A DNA stretch of 64,000 bases, taken from Malus domestica. Lineage: Eukaryota; Streptophyta; Magnoliopsida; Rosales; Rosaceae. A model generated the notes under the pieces. It saw nothing but the letters and a program-made list of their open reading frames with translations. It was not told the origin of the DNA and searched no databases. The position numbers were made by a program, and so were the translations under genes. The DNA lies in NCBI RefSeq assembly GCF_042453785.1, contig NC_091670.1, positions 35,971,501 through 36,035,500 of the forward strand. Direction: 5' to 3'. Of the stretch, positions 23,349 through 34,240 are shown in pieces; position 1 is the stretch's first letter; every line of letters begins with the position of its first letter.

Positions 23349-24105
23349 ATGTTTTCCGTGGAAAATAGTATCCAATAATTCACATCATCTCTCCGTTTGT
23401 CTTGTCATTTTCGCGTATTGCGAGTTAGGTTTGTTTAAGTGTACTAAAATCTCAATGAAATCGAATGATTTTGTGTGAAATTATTCGGTTGAGTCCCTCT
23501 TGTGGAAGATATCATCTTTCTTACAGTAGCAGAACTAGTGAAACAATGAAATTAATGTTTACATCTTGTGAAAATACTCTCCAAGAAGCACAATTTTGTG
23601 ATTTTTCATTGAAAATTTGGTTCTGCTTGAAATTTCTTCCGATTACCTTGCCACGCCAACGCAACATTGAACCGGCAACCCGAGTGTTCTTTGGAGTTTA
23701 GTGGAAAACCAGCAACAAACCAGCTATGATTTCCTCACACAATAATCCAGCTATAAACCTAGCGTTTCATCTTTTTTTAGGCAATAAATATGTTAAAACA
23801 AAACACATTTTGGTTATGTAGAACTCTGGCAGCATTTCATTTTACTTCCTGATGAAGGCAAGAACTTTTGTGCACTGCATTTTGATTCATTGTTCAACGA
23901 CTCGAACGTAACTGCATTAGTTGGCTTCAACTCTATTTCATAACTTGTTTACCAATGGAATTGTTTCGTGGAATGCAACGGTCTTTAAATCGGAGCAGTT
24001 TAAGGAAATTAGCTGTGGTTATGACAGACATGATGAGAGCAGATTATGTAATAACTCGGTTGCTTCATCGTGTGCTCGGAAGTTAAACGTACAAGATCAA
24101 CCATC
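23349..24105. other. 3' flank of GLP B
   Basis: Contains the probable 3' UTR of GLP B (AATGAAATCGAATGATTTTG near 23453 may include the polyadenylation region). No further gene was supported. It ends at the 13-bp target duplication of the composite LINE insertion. Confidence 0.55.
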
Positions 24106-24118
24106 TTCTCAATAGTAT

Positions 24119-24940
24119 CAACAACAACAACAACAAAGCCTTTTCCCACTAAGTGGGGTCGGCTATATGAATCCTAGAACGCCATTGCGCTCGGTTTTGT
24201 GTCATGTCCTCCGTTAGATCCAAGTACTCTAAGTATTTTCTTAGGGTCTCTTCCAAAGTTTTCCTAGGTCTTCCTCTACCCCTTCGGCCCTAAACCTCTG
24301 TCCCATGGTCACATCTTCGAACCGGAGCGTCAGTAGGCCTTCTTTGCACATGTCCAAACCACCGTAACCGATTTTCTCTCCTCTTTCCTTCAATTTCGGC
24401 TACTCCTACTTTACCTCGGATATCCTCATTCCTAATCTTATCCTTTCTCGTGTGCCCACACATCCAACGAAGCATCCTCATCTCCACTACACCTACGTGT
24501 TGATGCTTAACCGCCCAACATTCTATGCCATACAGCATTGCCGGCCTTATTGCCGTCCTATAAAATTTTTCCTTGAGCTTCAGTGGCCTACGACGGTCAC
24601 ACAACACGCCGGATGCACTCTTCCACTTCATCCATCCAGCTTGTATTCTATGGGTGAGATGTCCATCAAATTCTCCGTTCTTTTGCAAGATAGATCATAG
24701 GTAGCGAAAACGGTCGCTCTTTGGTATTTCCTGATCTTCGATCCTCACCCCTAACTCATTTTGACCTCCATTTGTACTGAACTTGCACTCCATATATTCT
24801 GTCTTTGATCGGCTTAGGCGAAGACCTTTAGATTCCAACACTTCTCTCTAAAGGTTAAGCTTCGCGTTTACCCCTTCCTGCGTTTCATCTATCAACACTA
24901 TATCGTTTGCGAAAAGCATACACCAAAGAATATCATCTTA
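24119..24940 (-). pseudogene. LINE 3' part, first copy
   Basis: The minus strand encodes the C-terminal end of a LINE reverse transcriptase polyprotein ([19 protein letters not shown], then [18 protein letters not shown]). It is followed by a 3' UTR and the (TTG)n tail. It is about 90% or more similar to 28475-29280 by eye and lacks everything upstream of the AGAATATCATCTT junction at 24940. It is not translatable as a unit. Confidence 0.85.
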
Positions 24941-27165
24941 AATATTAAGTTTGTGATCTTCGCTAGATTGCTTCGGTCATTAGTGTGGATAAGTATGTAA
25001 ATGGATAGAGACAAGAAGCAAACACAAGATGTACGTGGTTTATCCAGATTGGCTACGTCCACGGAGTAAAGGAGTTCTCATTAATTGTGAAGGGTTTACA
25101 CAGTATATAGGTTCAAGCTCTCCTTTAGTGAGTACAAGTGAATGATTTAATACAAATGACATTAGGAAATATTGTGGAAGAATGATCTCGTAATCACGAA
25201 ACTTTTAAGTACCGAAGTTTGGTATCGTCTTCACTTGCCTTATCTGTCTCATAGGTAGATGTGGCATCTTCTTTGGAAGTACTCTTCCTCCCTCCAGGGG
25301 TGGTATCTTTAACTGGTGGAGATGCACAAGGTAATGTATCAATTTCACTTGACGCTTACTTGTAGTTTCAGGCTTGGTCAAGCGCGATACAAACCATGTA
25401 GTAGGAGTCCCCCAAGTCGCCGAGCTAGGGGATCTGCTGAAATAGGTGACAGACAAGGTAAGCAATCAGAGCTCCAAGCAATCAGTCCCAGATCAGAAGT
25501 TTGATTTCGAGTTCCAGCTGATTGTTATCCTTCTCCTTATCTTGCAGGTAGCATGAATGATAAAGAGAAGAAAAGGAGAAAAGGTGATATGAGATCTTTT
25601 GCTTTTAAAGAAGTAACTTTCCACAGGCTTATTCTTGAACTGGGCTAGAAGGTTTTCTTGTTTCCGCCAGAGTATAAGGCCGACTGAAGAATTTGAGGGT
25701 CAAAACAAGTCCATCAAATCTAGAGTACGTTCGACTCTGCTGATATGGGATACTTTTGCTGTTGACAAAGTAGTGGATGTATCGGCACGTGTTCTGTTGC
25801 GCTTGTCTCCACATGCTTCCTTGTATCCTTCTCACTTGCCCTATTTGTTCCTCAGGCAGATGTGGTATCTTCTCGGGAAGCATAAAATGTTGAAGATGAG
25901 TACTCGAGAGCAATGGGGTTCCAGGCAGTCAGTTTCGGACTGGAAGCTTGATTCCAAGTACTGACTGATTGCTCTCTTTCTCCTTGTCTTGCAAGTAAGA
26001 ACAAGGCCAAAGGAAAAGACAGGGAAAAAGCATGATATGGGATACTCTTGCTTTTAACCCTGATGATATGAGATATTCTTGCTCTGGTGTAGCTTGTTTG
26101 CAGAGGTATTCTCGGGGGGAAAGAAAGCTGAGTATTTCGAGAGGCTTCGTTGGGAGTGCCCTCTCAGATATGAGGAAGGGTTGAGCATTTTTGCAGGTCT
26201 GCCTATCCGTTGAGGATGGAGGTCGACATATATAGGAGTCTCCCTAACAAGAAGGAGTAATACTATTCTTTTACCCTACTTGGTCATAGCACGGTAGTGG
26301 GAGCTGCCAGCTTCACGTGTTTTAACTCTGTCAGAGCACTTTGAAAAAGTGGTCTGTGGTATCTGGAAAGCTGATGTTACGTGTGAAGATTACAGACAAG
26401 CTTTATCCAAGGAGATTTGGCTCTCGAAGTTGAGAAAGCGGTGTGAGGATTACAGCCAAGCTTTATCTAAGGGGCTCTCGAAGTTGAGAAAGCGGTGCCT
26501 CTTCGGTTTTCGAACAAGCAATCCTGTCGGGGATCTGTCTCTCGAGATTCGGAGAACGGTGCCTCTTCAATTTTTGAGAAAGCAATCCTGCTAGGAGTCT
26601 GGCTCTCGAGATTCGGAGAGCGGTGTCTCGTCGCTTTTTGAGAAAGTAATCATGTTGGGAGTCTGGCTCTCGAGATTAGGAGGACGGTGCCTCTTCGATC
26701 TTGAAGCAAGCAATCTTGTTGGGAGTGTTTTCTCGAATGTGAGTAAAGGTTAGGCCTGTTTGCTAGTCTACCTTGCCACGGAGCACAGAGGTTGACACAC
26801 AGGGACTTTCCAATTATCCAGCAGTGGTCATGTTCCTTTACCCTTGTGGGTAATAATATGGTAGCTAGACCTTCAAAATTTATGTGTCTAAACTTTGTTA
26901 GTGCTGTTTCTTTGCTATTCTTTTACCCTTCTTGGTCATAGCGATGTAATGGGAGCTGCAAGCTTCACGTGTTTAAACTTTGTCAGAGATTTTTGGCAAA
27001 GTTATCTGTGGTACCCGTGAGCTGATATTGTGTGTGGAAAGTGAATGATGGAACAGTAACATTCACGTGCTTTCTACTTCACCAGAAATCTTCGACAGAA
27101 TGCCCGTAATTTCCGCAAAGTTGAGTGTGCATGTGACAGGTGCTGACAAGGCTAAAAAAGCAGGT

Positions 27166-27390
27166 GCCTCTTCGATTTCTGAGATCGGCCCTCGTGGTCT
27201 CTGAGCAGCCCAGCTTTTGAGAAAGCAAGCGCCTCTTCGATTTCTGCGATCGACCTTCGTGGTCTTTGAGCAGCCCAGCTTTTGAGAAAGCGAACGCCTC
27301 TTCGATTCCTGAGATCGGCCCTCGTGGTCTCTGAGCAGCCCAGCTTTTGAGAAAGCAAACGCCTTTTCGATTCTGAGCAGGCGCCTTTTC
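27166..27390. repeat. 65-bp tandem repeat, three units plus a partial one
   Basis: The phrase GCCTCTTCGATT starts at 27166, 27231 and 27296, with a degenerate fourth start at 27361, so the period is exactly 65 bp. Each unit contains AGCAGCCCAGCTTTTGAGAA. The repeat lies just upstream of the open frame at 27539. Confidence 0.9.
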
Positions 27391-27538
27391 GATTTCTGAA
27401 GCTCCATCGAGTGCAGATTTTTATAGAGGCTGGTATTAAGTTCCAAAGCACACTTGAATCTCCACCAGTAGAAGCTCCCTTCTTGCATTTCTAAGATCTT
27501 GATTTGTCCGACCTCTTTTCTCTTCAACACATTTGAAA

Positions 27539-28213
27539 ATGTCTGGCCCCTTCGATCGTCGTTTTGACTTGAACCTTGTTGAAGAGGCAGCCACGCCTTC
27601 TCCAGACAACATATGGCGCCCATCCTTCTTATCCCCTACTGGTCATTTTACCGTTGGGGATTCTGTGATGAAGAATGATATGACCGCTGCGGTGGTGGCC
27701 AGGAACCTTCTTACTCCCAAAGATAACAGACTACTTTCCAAACGGTCTGATGAGTTGGCTGTTAAGGATTCTCTGGCTCTCAATGTTCAGTGTGCAGGTT
27801 CTGTGTCTAATATGGCCCAACGCCTATTTGCTCGAACCCGCCAAGTTGAATCATTGGCGGCTGAAGTGATGGGTCTCAAACAGGAGATTAGAGGGCTCAA
27901 GCATGAGAATAAACAGTTGCACCGGCTCGCACATGACTATGCTACAAACATGAAGAGGAAGCTTGACCAGATGAAGGAATCTGATGGTCAGATTTTACAT
28001 GATCATCAGAGGTTTGTGGGTTTGTTCCAAAGGCATTTATTGCCTTCATCTTCTGGGGCTGTACCGCGTAATGAAGCTCCAAATGATCAACCTCCGATGC
28101 CTCCTCCTTCTAGGGTGCTGTCCAGTACTGAGGCTCCGAATGATCCCCCTCCGGTGCCTTCTCTTTCTGGGGCTCTGCCGACTACTGAGACTTCTCCTAA
28201 GCAACCTTTGTGA
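27539..28213 (+). CDS. Repeat-encoded protein with coiled coil and proline-rich tail, function unknown
   Basis: 224 aa from MSGPFDRRFDLNLVEEA. Residues about 95-150 look like a coiled coil (VESLAAEVMGLKQEIRGLKH and KQLHRLAHDYATNMKRKLDQ). The C-terminal 60 residues are proline/serine-rich, with a repeated APND-PPPVPS-type unit. No enzymatic motif is visible. I recall similar sequences as multicopy repeat-associated ORFs in apple-type genomes, so this is probably a mobile-element protein (gag-like) rather than a host gene. The frame is intact. A possible polyadenylation signal (AATAAATAAG) follows at about 28281. Confidence 0.55.
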   Translation: MSGPFDRRFDLNLVEEAATPSPDNIWRPSFLSPTGHFTVGDSVMKNDMTAAVVARNLLTPKDNRLLSKRSDELAVKDSLALNVQCAGSVSNMAQRLFARTRQVESLAAEVMGLKQEIRGLKHENKQLHRLAHDYATNMKRKLDQMKESDGQILHDHQRFVGLFQRHLLPSSSGAVPRNEAPNDQPPMPPPSRVLSSTEAPNDPPPVPSLSGALPTTETSPKQPL

Positions 28214-28474
28214 AGGCTCCCTCTTGTGTGTTTATTTTGACTCGTGTATATGTACATATTTGTAACTTCTTAGAGATATCAATAAATAAGCTTTGTTTCA
28301 TTTCAACGTATTGTGTTAAATACACCAAATCCTTCTTCACTAAGTTCTTTGAATTTTTCTTTTGTTGAAGCTTGTATGTCGAAGCTTTGTGAGTGGAGCA
28401 TGTAGGTTGAGGTAGTGTTCCCTTAATTTCCCGAGTGGGGAAAACTTCTCGATTGGAGACATGAAAAATCCAAG

Positions 28475-29257
28475 TCACTGAGTCGGGTCGGCTATATGAA
28501 TCTTAGAACGCCATTGTGCTCGATCCTGTGTCATGTCCTCTGTTAGATCCAAGTACTCTAAGTCTTTTCTTAGAGTCTCTTCCAAAGTTTTCCTAGGTCT
28601 TCCTTTACCCCTTCGGCCCTGAACCTCTGTCCCGTAGTCGCATCTTCTAACTAGAGCATCAGTAGGCCTTCTTTGCACATGTCCAAACCACCATAACTGA
28701 TTTTCTCTCAGTTTTCCTTCAATTTCGGCTACTCCTACTTTACCTCGGATATCCTCATTCCTAATCTTATCCTTTCTCGTGTGCCCACACATCCAACGAA
28801 GCATCCTCATCTCCGCTACACCCATTTTGTGTACGTGTTGATGCTTCACCGCCCAACATTCTGTGCCATACAGCATCGCCAGCCTTATTACCGTCCTATA
28901 AAATTTTCCCTTAAGCTTCAGTGGCATACGACGATCACACAACACGCCGAATGCACTCTTCCACTTCATCCATCCAGCTTGTATTCTATGGTTAAGATCT
29001 CCATCTAATTCGCCGTTCTTTTGCAAGATAGATCCTAGGTAGCGAAAACGGTGGCTCTTTGGTATTTCCTGATCTCCAATCCTCACCCCTAACTCATTTT
29101 GGCCTCCATTTGCACTGAACTTGCACTCCATATATTCTGTCTTTGATCGGCTTAGGCGAAGACCTTTAGATTCCAACACTTCTCTCCAAAGGTTAAGCTT
29201 CGCATTTACCCCTTCCTGAGTTTCATCTATCAACACTATATCGTCTGCGAAAAGCAT
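28475..29257 (-). pseudogene. LINE reverse transcriptase, C-terminal part (second copy)
   Basis: An open frame of 260 codons. It starts at the reverse transcriptase catalytic FADDIVL motif and continues through [34 protein letters not shown] and [16 protein letters not shown] to the polyprotein end. A TGA just upstream, at about 29285, separates it from the palm domain. The 3' tail with (TTG)n is missing here; the element stops near 28475. Confidence 0.88.
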
Positions 29258-29284
29258 ACACCAAGGAATATCATCTTGAATATG

Positions 29285-30655
29285 TCATGTTAACTCATCC
29301 ATTACCAACGCAAAAAGGTAAGGACTTAAGGATGAGCCTTGATGTAATCCTACAGTTATGGGGAAGCTTTCCGTTTGTCCTTCATGAGTTCTTACGGCAG
29401 TCTTTGCTCCTTCATACATATCCTTTATAGCTTGGATATATGCTACTCGTACTCCTTTCTTCTCTAAAATCCTCCAAAGAATGTCTCTTGGGACCCTATC
29501 ATACGCTTTTTCCAAATCTATAAAGACCATGTGTAAATCCTTTTTCCCATCTCTATATCTTTCCATCAATCTTCGTAAGAGATAGATTGCCTCCATGGTT
29601 GAGCGCCCTGGCATGAACCCGAATTGGTTGTCCGAAACCCGTGTCTCTTGCCTTAATCTATGCTCAATGACTCTCTCCCAGAGCTTCATTGTATGACTCA
29701 TTAGCTTAATACCGCCCTTATTCTTGTAAATAGGCACCAAGGTGCTCTTTCGCCACTCGTTTGGCATCTTCTTCGTTTTCAAAATCCTATTGAAAAGGTC
29801 AGTGAGCCATGCTATACCTGTCTCTCCCAAGGCTTTCCACACTTCAATCGGTATATCGTCTGGGCCCACTGCTTTTCTATGCTTCATCTTCTTCAAAGCT
29901 ACAACCACTTCTTCCTTCCTGATTCGACGATAAAAGGAGTAGTTACTCAACACCCCTAAATGAGTACTCCTTTCATGTCTTTCATTGAAAAGATTATGAA
30001 AATAACCTCTCCATCTGTCTTTAACCGCGTTCTCTGTAGCAAGAACCTTTCCATCCTCATCCTTGATGCACCTCACTTGGTTTAGGTCACTTGTCTTCTT
30101 TTCCCTTGCTCTAGCTAGTTTATAGATATCCAACTCTCCTTCTTTGGTATCTAGTCGCTTATACATATCGTCATAAGCTGCTAACTTAGCTTCTCTCACA
30201 GCTTTCTTCGCCTCTTGCTTCGCTCTTCTATACCTTTCACCATTTTCATCGGTTCTATCCTTGTATAAGGCTTTACAACATTCCTTCTTAGCCTTCACTT
30301 TTGTTTGTACCTCCTCATTCCACCACCAAGATTCCTTTTGGTGTGGAGCAAAGCCCTTGGACTCTCCTAATACCTCTTTTGCTACTTTTCGGATATAGCT
30401 AGCCATGGAATCCCACCTTTGGCTAGCTTCCCCCTCTCTATCCCACACACACTGGGTGATTACTTGCTCTTTGAAAATGACTTGTTTTTCTCCTTTTAGA
30501 TTCCACCATCTAGTCCTTGGGCACTTCCAAGTCTTGTTCTTTTTTCTCACTCTTTTGATATGTACATCCATCACCAACAAGCGATGTTGATTAGCCAAGC
30601 TCTCCCCCGGTATAACTTTGCAATCCTTACAAGTTATACGATCCCTTTTCCTCAT
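29285..30655 (-). pseudogene. LINE reverse transcriptase, N-terminal and palm part
   Basis: 456 codons with RTE-type reverse transcriptase hallmarks: [66 protein letters not shown] and [20 protein letters not shown]. The family's block between the KNKG and [16 protein letters not shown] motifs is missing about ten residues, an in-frame deletion. The frame ends in TGA just before the FADD motif. Confidence 0.9.
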
Positions 30656-30670
30656 TAGAAGAAAATCTAT

Positions 30671-31588
30671 TTATGTTTTTGACGACCTACTCTTGTAGGT
30701 GATCACATGTTCTTCTCTCTTCTTAAAGAAAGTGTTGGCTAAGAAGAGATCATATGCCATTGCAAAATCCAAGATAGCTTCCCCATCCTCATTTCTCTCC
30801 CCAAAACCATGGCCACCATGAAAACCTCCATAGTTGCCTGTCTCCCTACCCACGTGTCCATTTAAATCTCCTCCTATAAATAACTTCTCCGTCTGAGCAA
30901 TTCCTTGCACCAAGTCTCCAAGGTCTTCCCAAAATTTCTCCTTCGAACTCGTATCCAACCCTACTTGAGGTGCGTACGCACTAATCACATTGATGAGTTC
31001 TTGTCCTATTACAATCTTGATTGCCATGATTCTATCTCCTACCCTCTTGACATCTACAACATCTTGTGTCAAGGTCTTGTCCACAATGATGTCAACACCG
31101 TTTCTCGTTCTATTTGTGCCCGAATACCAAAGCTTAAACCCTGAGTTTTCTAGATCCTTTGCCTTAAGACCAACCCACTTAGTTTCTTGTAGGCACATAA
31201 TATTTATCCTTCTCCTCACCATAACTTCCACTACTTCCATAGATTTTCCCGTTAAGGTTCCTATATTCCACGTTCCTAAACGCATTCTACTCTCTTGAAC
31301 TCTACCCTTCTGTCCTAGCTTCTTCACCATCCCCCGTCTAATAGGATCAAAGTACTTCTTTTGTGTGTCCTGTGTAAAGTTGATAGGAGCATATGCTCCC
31401 AAACAACTTTGAGTGGAGTCGTTCGAAAAGAAGTTTCTATGGCCCCCTTGCTCATTTAACACTGCATCCGGGTGCCGATGGAGATACAGCGACCCTTGCT
31501 CACTTATCACTGTGCTCAAGCCACACAGCGCGCCACTTACGGGTGACGTCCTAGCTTTAGCGCGATTTCGTTCTGGATTCATTGTCAT
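30671..31588 (-). pseudogene. LINE apurinic-type endonuclease domain
   Basis: 305 codons. The exonuclease-endonuclease-phosphatase fold is marked by LGTWNIGTLTGKSMEVVEV, IMCLQETKWVG, VISAYAPQVG and FIGGDLNGHVGR. This domain nicks target DNA for target-primed reverse transcription. A TAA at about 30671 separates it from the reverse transcriptase frame. The two frames would be one polyprotein in an active element. Confidence 0.9.
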
Positions 31589-31714
31589 AAGGATTCGACG
31601 TAACTGTGGAGCGCCGGCTATCGACTACCTGACGTCCTCCCCCTCCTTCTTTATCCGGGCTTGTGACCGGTAATGTAAGATAAACTTACACAGCCGGAGT
31701 TTTCTCAATAGTAT

Positions 31715-32734
31715 AATATGCAAAAATGTATGTGTGTCTATATGAGTTTTACCTCTGAATACCACCGATAACATTAGCGGTAACCACAGAACTCAGTCAA
31801 TGATATTAACTGCTACTCGGTGAAAACTTTCGGGCGCGCGTGTGCCATCTACATTTGACAACAAAAGGAATACTGGGAGCAGCAGTAATCTACATGTACC
31901 TGAAGTATGGGAGTTTGGAGAATGCCAAGTGAAGTTAACTAAGGGCTTCCAAATGCAGGAGATGGTGGAAAGTAGGCAAATGCAGCCTAGTTCAGGTGGA
32001 AAAAACGAAACAAAATGTCAGGTGCTCTCAACTCATCGGGCGTATGCCCTGCTGTCCGACAACTGTGGAAAAGCCGGTAAGTAACTGAGATTTGCAGAGA
32101 GAAGGTCGTCAAATGATGAGCAAGAGAAACTAGCCAGAAATTAAGAAATCGGTAAATAGAAGGCAAGTTGGTGACAATATTGTAAGTGAAAGAAGGCGGA
32201 GAATAGATCCAGGGTTTTTGAGACGCTTCCAGGTGCTGGTTCCATCTTTTTCTATTATTCTTTAATCATTGAAAGGAACTGAGTTCTGATAGGCGAAACC
32301 CCTCGTTAAAATTCCTGTGAAATACAAGACAATGTTTCTGTAAATCCGATGGTTAACTATGACTGCAGAAGTTTCTCACCATCTAGTAACAATATTGCTC
32401 AATATTTTTGGTGTGTAAACGAGCGGCTAATGGCCGGTATTTTCAGCACGCCGAGTCTACAGCAGAACAACAGATATAACGAAAAAGTGAATCGGATATC
32501 GCAAAGAAACAAAATCGATACAAGAAAACGAGAACTATGTACTAATATTATGTATCTGTAACAATTTTACAGTTTAGAGTACAACACCTCAAGCTGGGTT
32601 GCCAACGAAAATGTTGGAATTTCTTTCTATCACACTAAGCTTTTCACATTCAGACTACAATTCGAGACCTGAAGAACACTATATTTGAAGCAAAACTAGA
32701 AAGTCTTAACTTGAGATTGGGACAGAATACCTTG
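31715..32734. other. Region between the LINE and the membrane-protein gene
   Basis: The probable 3' UTR of the membrane-protein gene lies at about 32560-32734. At 31842-32077 (plus) there is an 80-codon frame (NLHVPEVWEFGECQVKLTKG, CQVLSTHRAYALLSDNCGK) followed by GTAAGTAACT, a good splice donor. It could be an exon of a gene broken by the LINE, but no partner exons or family were recognised. Confidence 0.4.
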
Positions 32735-34240
32735 TCATGGACATACTTTTACCAGTCTCCTTAGAGTTCCGATCAACTTCGACAAAAAAAAGAAAGTGAT
32801 TGTAAGAAAAAGGGCAACAAGCCGACCTCCAAAAAGTCCGGCAAGAACTATAAGAAAGGGAACCAGATACCCAAAACCACCTTCTTTTCCTTCTCTTCCC
32901 TTCTTTTCAACAACCAGTGGTGTTACTTCGCCAGCCAATGATCCTTCACCGTTATCAGAAACTCCGTCGGAGCCTTGGATTTTAGACTTCTCCTCTGCAT
33001 CTAGTGAGAACACCGATCTGTTTTCACTTTCTTGTTCCTCTTGTTTCTCATCTTCACGGTCTTCTTGTTCTTCACATCCTTCTACCTTATCATCTCCGAG
33101 GAAACTAGAATCGCCACTGTACAGCACAGGCTCCAGCTCCTGCTCGTTTTGCTTACCCTTTCGACGCAACTTCTTAGGCACGAATTTCTTGATAAGTTTA
33201 GCTTTAATCTTAGAATTTTTCATACTCTTACTCTTCTTATCCCCAACAAATTCACCTTCGTCTTCGCCATCCTCCACGAGCTTTATCTTTTGATAATCCT
33301 TCCCCAATAACTTAACCAACGACACATCACCGACAGTCTTATTGGCACAAACCCTTCTCTTATCCACCACCCCCCTCTTCTTCTCACATTCCATCCCAAG
33401 CAACTCAACCAAACTTTTTTCACCGGCGGTTTTATCAACGCCAACACTTCCCTTCTCCGCGGGCTTCGTCTCCTCACATTCCATACCAAGCAACTCAATC
33501 AATCTTCCCTTCTTGTTAACATCAACAATCTCAATCTCTTCAATGGCAGAATCTAAAATCACAGTCTTTTCCCTCGCAGCCACTCCCTTCATATCATCAC
33601 TCGAATCGAAACCATTCGAAAACAATAAAAACGCAGACAATCTCTGAGCCATAACAGATTTCGCATTCGAACATGGTTTCAAAAACAAAGCCAAGTGCTT
33701 ACCCGCGTATTCCAGAAGCAGAAGGAGAAAAGCGGACAATGTGATCCCAACCACGAGCTTCTTGGTGCTCAAAGCCAAAACCACCACCACAATAATCTTC
33801 ATCAACGTCATCAGAATCACCCCCCAAATCCCGCCGACGCATTCTCCACCACCGACGACACAATTCTCCGCACGATTTTCAAAATCAGTAGCCTCAACGC
33901 CATGATCAGCTTCTGTGGGCTTCAAATTCTCGACATTTGACGAATCTGGCGAACTGGGTTTTACCAAAACCGGCAAATCGCTCGAACCCAGGTCACAATT
34001 CGGAGCGATCCGATCGTCGACCCGGTCATCAACCCGATTCCCTTTCTTCTTGCTCTTGTTCTTATGCTTTTTCGACGGTTTCTTTAAGTGATCCCGGTTC
34101 TTGACGAAGAGGTCGATGAGAGAGGCGGGAAACCCGGTCTGGACGAAAAGCGAACCGCCGCGTTTCGGCGATTGGAGATCGGCGACGAATTGGGAAATCC
34201 GTGTCGCTCTGGTCTTCTTCCACGGAAGCGGCATAGTCAC
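32735..34240 (-). CDS. Plant-specific membrane protein, ethylene-responsive nuclear protein-like family
   Basis: An intact single-exon frame of 501 aa, starting MTMPLPWKKTR. The N-terminal block (ISQFVADLQSPKRGGSLFVQ, then TGFPASLIDLFVKNRD) is the conserved signature I recall from plant proteins annotated as ethylene-responsive nuclear protein-like or transmembrane proteins; their function is unknown. Hydrophobic helices lie at about 137-158, 161-187 and 458-487. Lysine-rich stretches lie at 51-68 and 336-364, and a strongly acidic stretch at 384-408. Three copies of a short repeat (LIELLGMECEE, LVELLGMECEK, LVKLLGKDYQK) occur at 247, 277 and 308, about 30 residues apart. Start choice: the second ATG (residue 3) is equally plausible. 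Confidence 0.85.
   Translation of the reverse strand: MTMPLPWKKTRATRISQFVADLQSPKRGGSLFVQTGFPASLIDLFVKNRDHLKKPSKKHKNKSKKKGNRVDDRVDDRIAPNCDLGSSDLPVLVKPSSPDSSNVENLKPTEADHGVEATDFENRAENCVVGGGECVGGIWGVILMTLMKIIVVVVLALSTKKLVVGITLSAFLLLLLEYAGKHLALFLKPCSNAKSVMAQRLSAFLLFSNGFDSSDDMKGVAAREKTVILDSAIEEIEIVDVNKKGRLIELLGMECEETKPAEKGSVGVDKTAGEKSLVELLGMECEKKRGVVDKRRVCANKTVGDVSLVKLLGKDYQKIKLVEDGEDEGEFVGDKKSKSMKNSKIKAKLIKKFVPKKLRRKGKQNEQELEPVLYSGDSSFLGDDKVEGCEEQEDREDEKQEEQESENRSVFSLDAEEKSKIQGSDGVSDNGEGSLAGEVTPLVVEKKGREGKEGGFGYLVPFLIVLAGLFGGRLVALFLTITFFFLSKLIGTLRRLVKVCP

Larger units (their letters stand above)
24941..28474 (+). mobile_element. Retroelement-like segment inside the LINE composite
   Basis: This 3.5 kb of sequence is unrelated to the LINE. 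It contains several short repeated blocks around GAGAAAGCGGTGCCTCTTCG (26.4-26.7 kb), a 65-bp tandem repeat (27166-27390) and one open frame (27539-28213). I could not find paired LTRs or a primer site, so classification is open; a non-autonomous LTR element or a large derivative is most likely. Confidence 0.5.
24119..31701 (-). mobile_element. Composite RTE-type LINE insertion with an internal extra segment
   Basis: The interval is flanked by a perfect 13-bp duplication TTCTCAATAGTAT (24106-24118 and 31702-31714). On the minus strand it starts with LINE 5' sequence and an endonuclease frame near 31.6 kb. It ends with a (TTG)n tail at 24119-24136, the typical 3' end of plant RTE/L1-type LINEs. 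Inside, the LINE 3' portion occurs twice (24119-24940 and 28475-29280), separated by 3.5 kb of unrelated repeat DNA. The outer duplication indicates one primary insertion that was later rearranged or invaded. Confidence 0.82.

Noticed and set aside
26240-27400. Possible CRISPR-like regular repeat (GAGAAAGCGGTGCCTCTTCG)
   Set aside because: The units vary in spacing and the organism is a plant; this is a degenerate repeat within a retroelement-like segment.
32796-33293. 165-codon serine-rich plus-strand frame
   Set aside because: Antisense shadow of the lysine/glutamate-rich membrane protein on the other strand.
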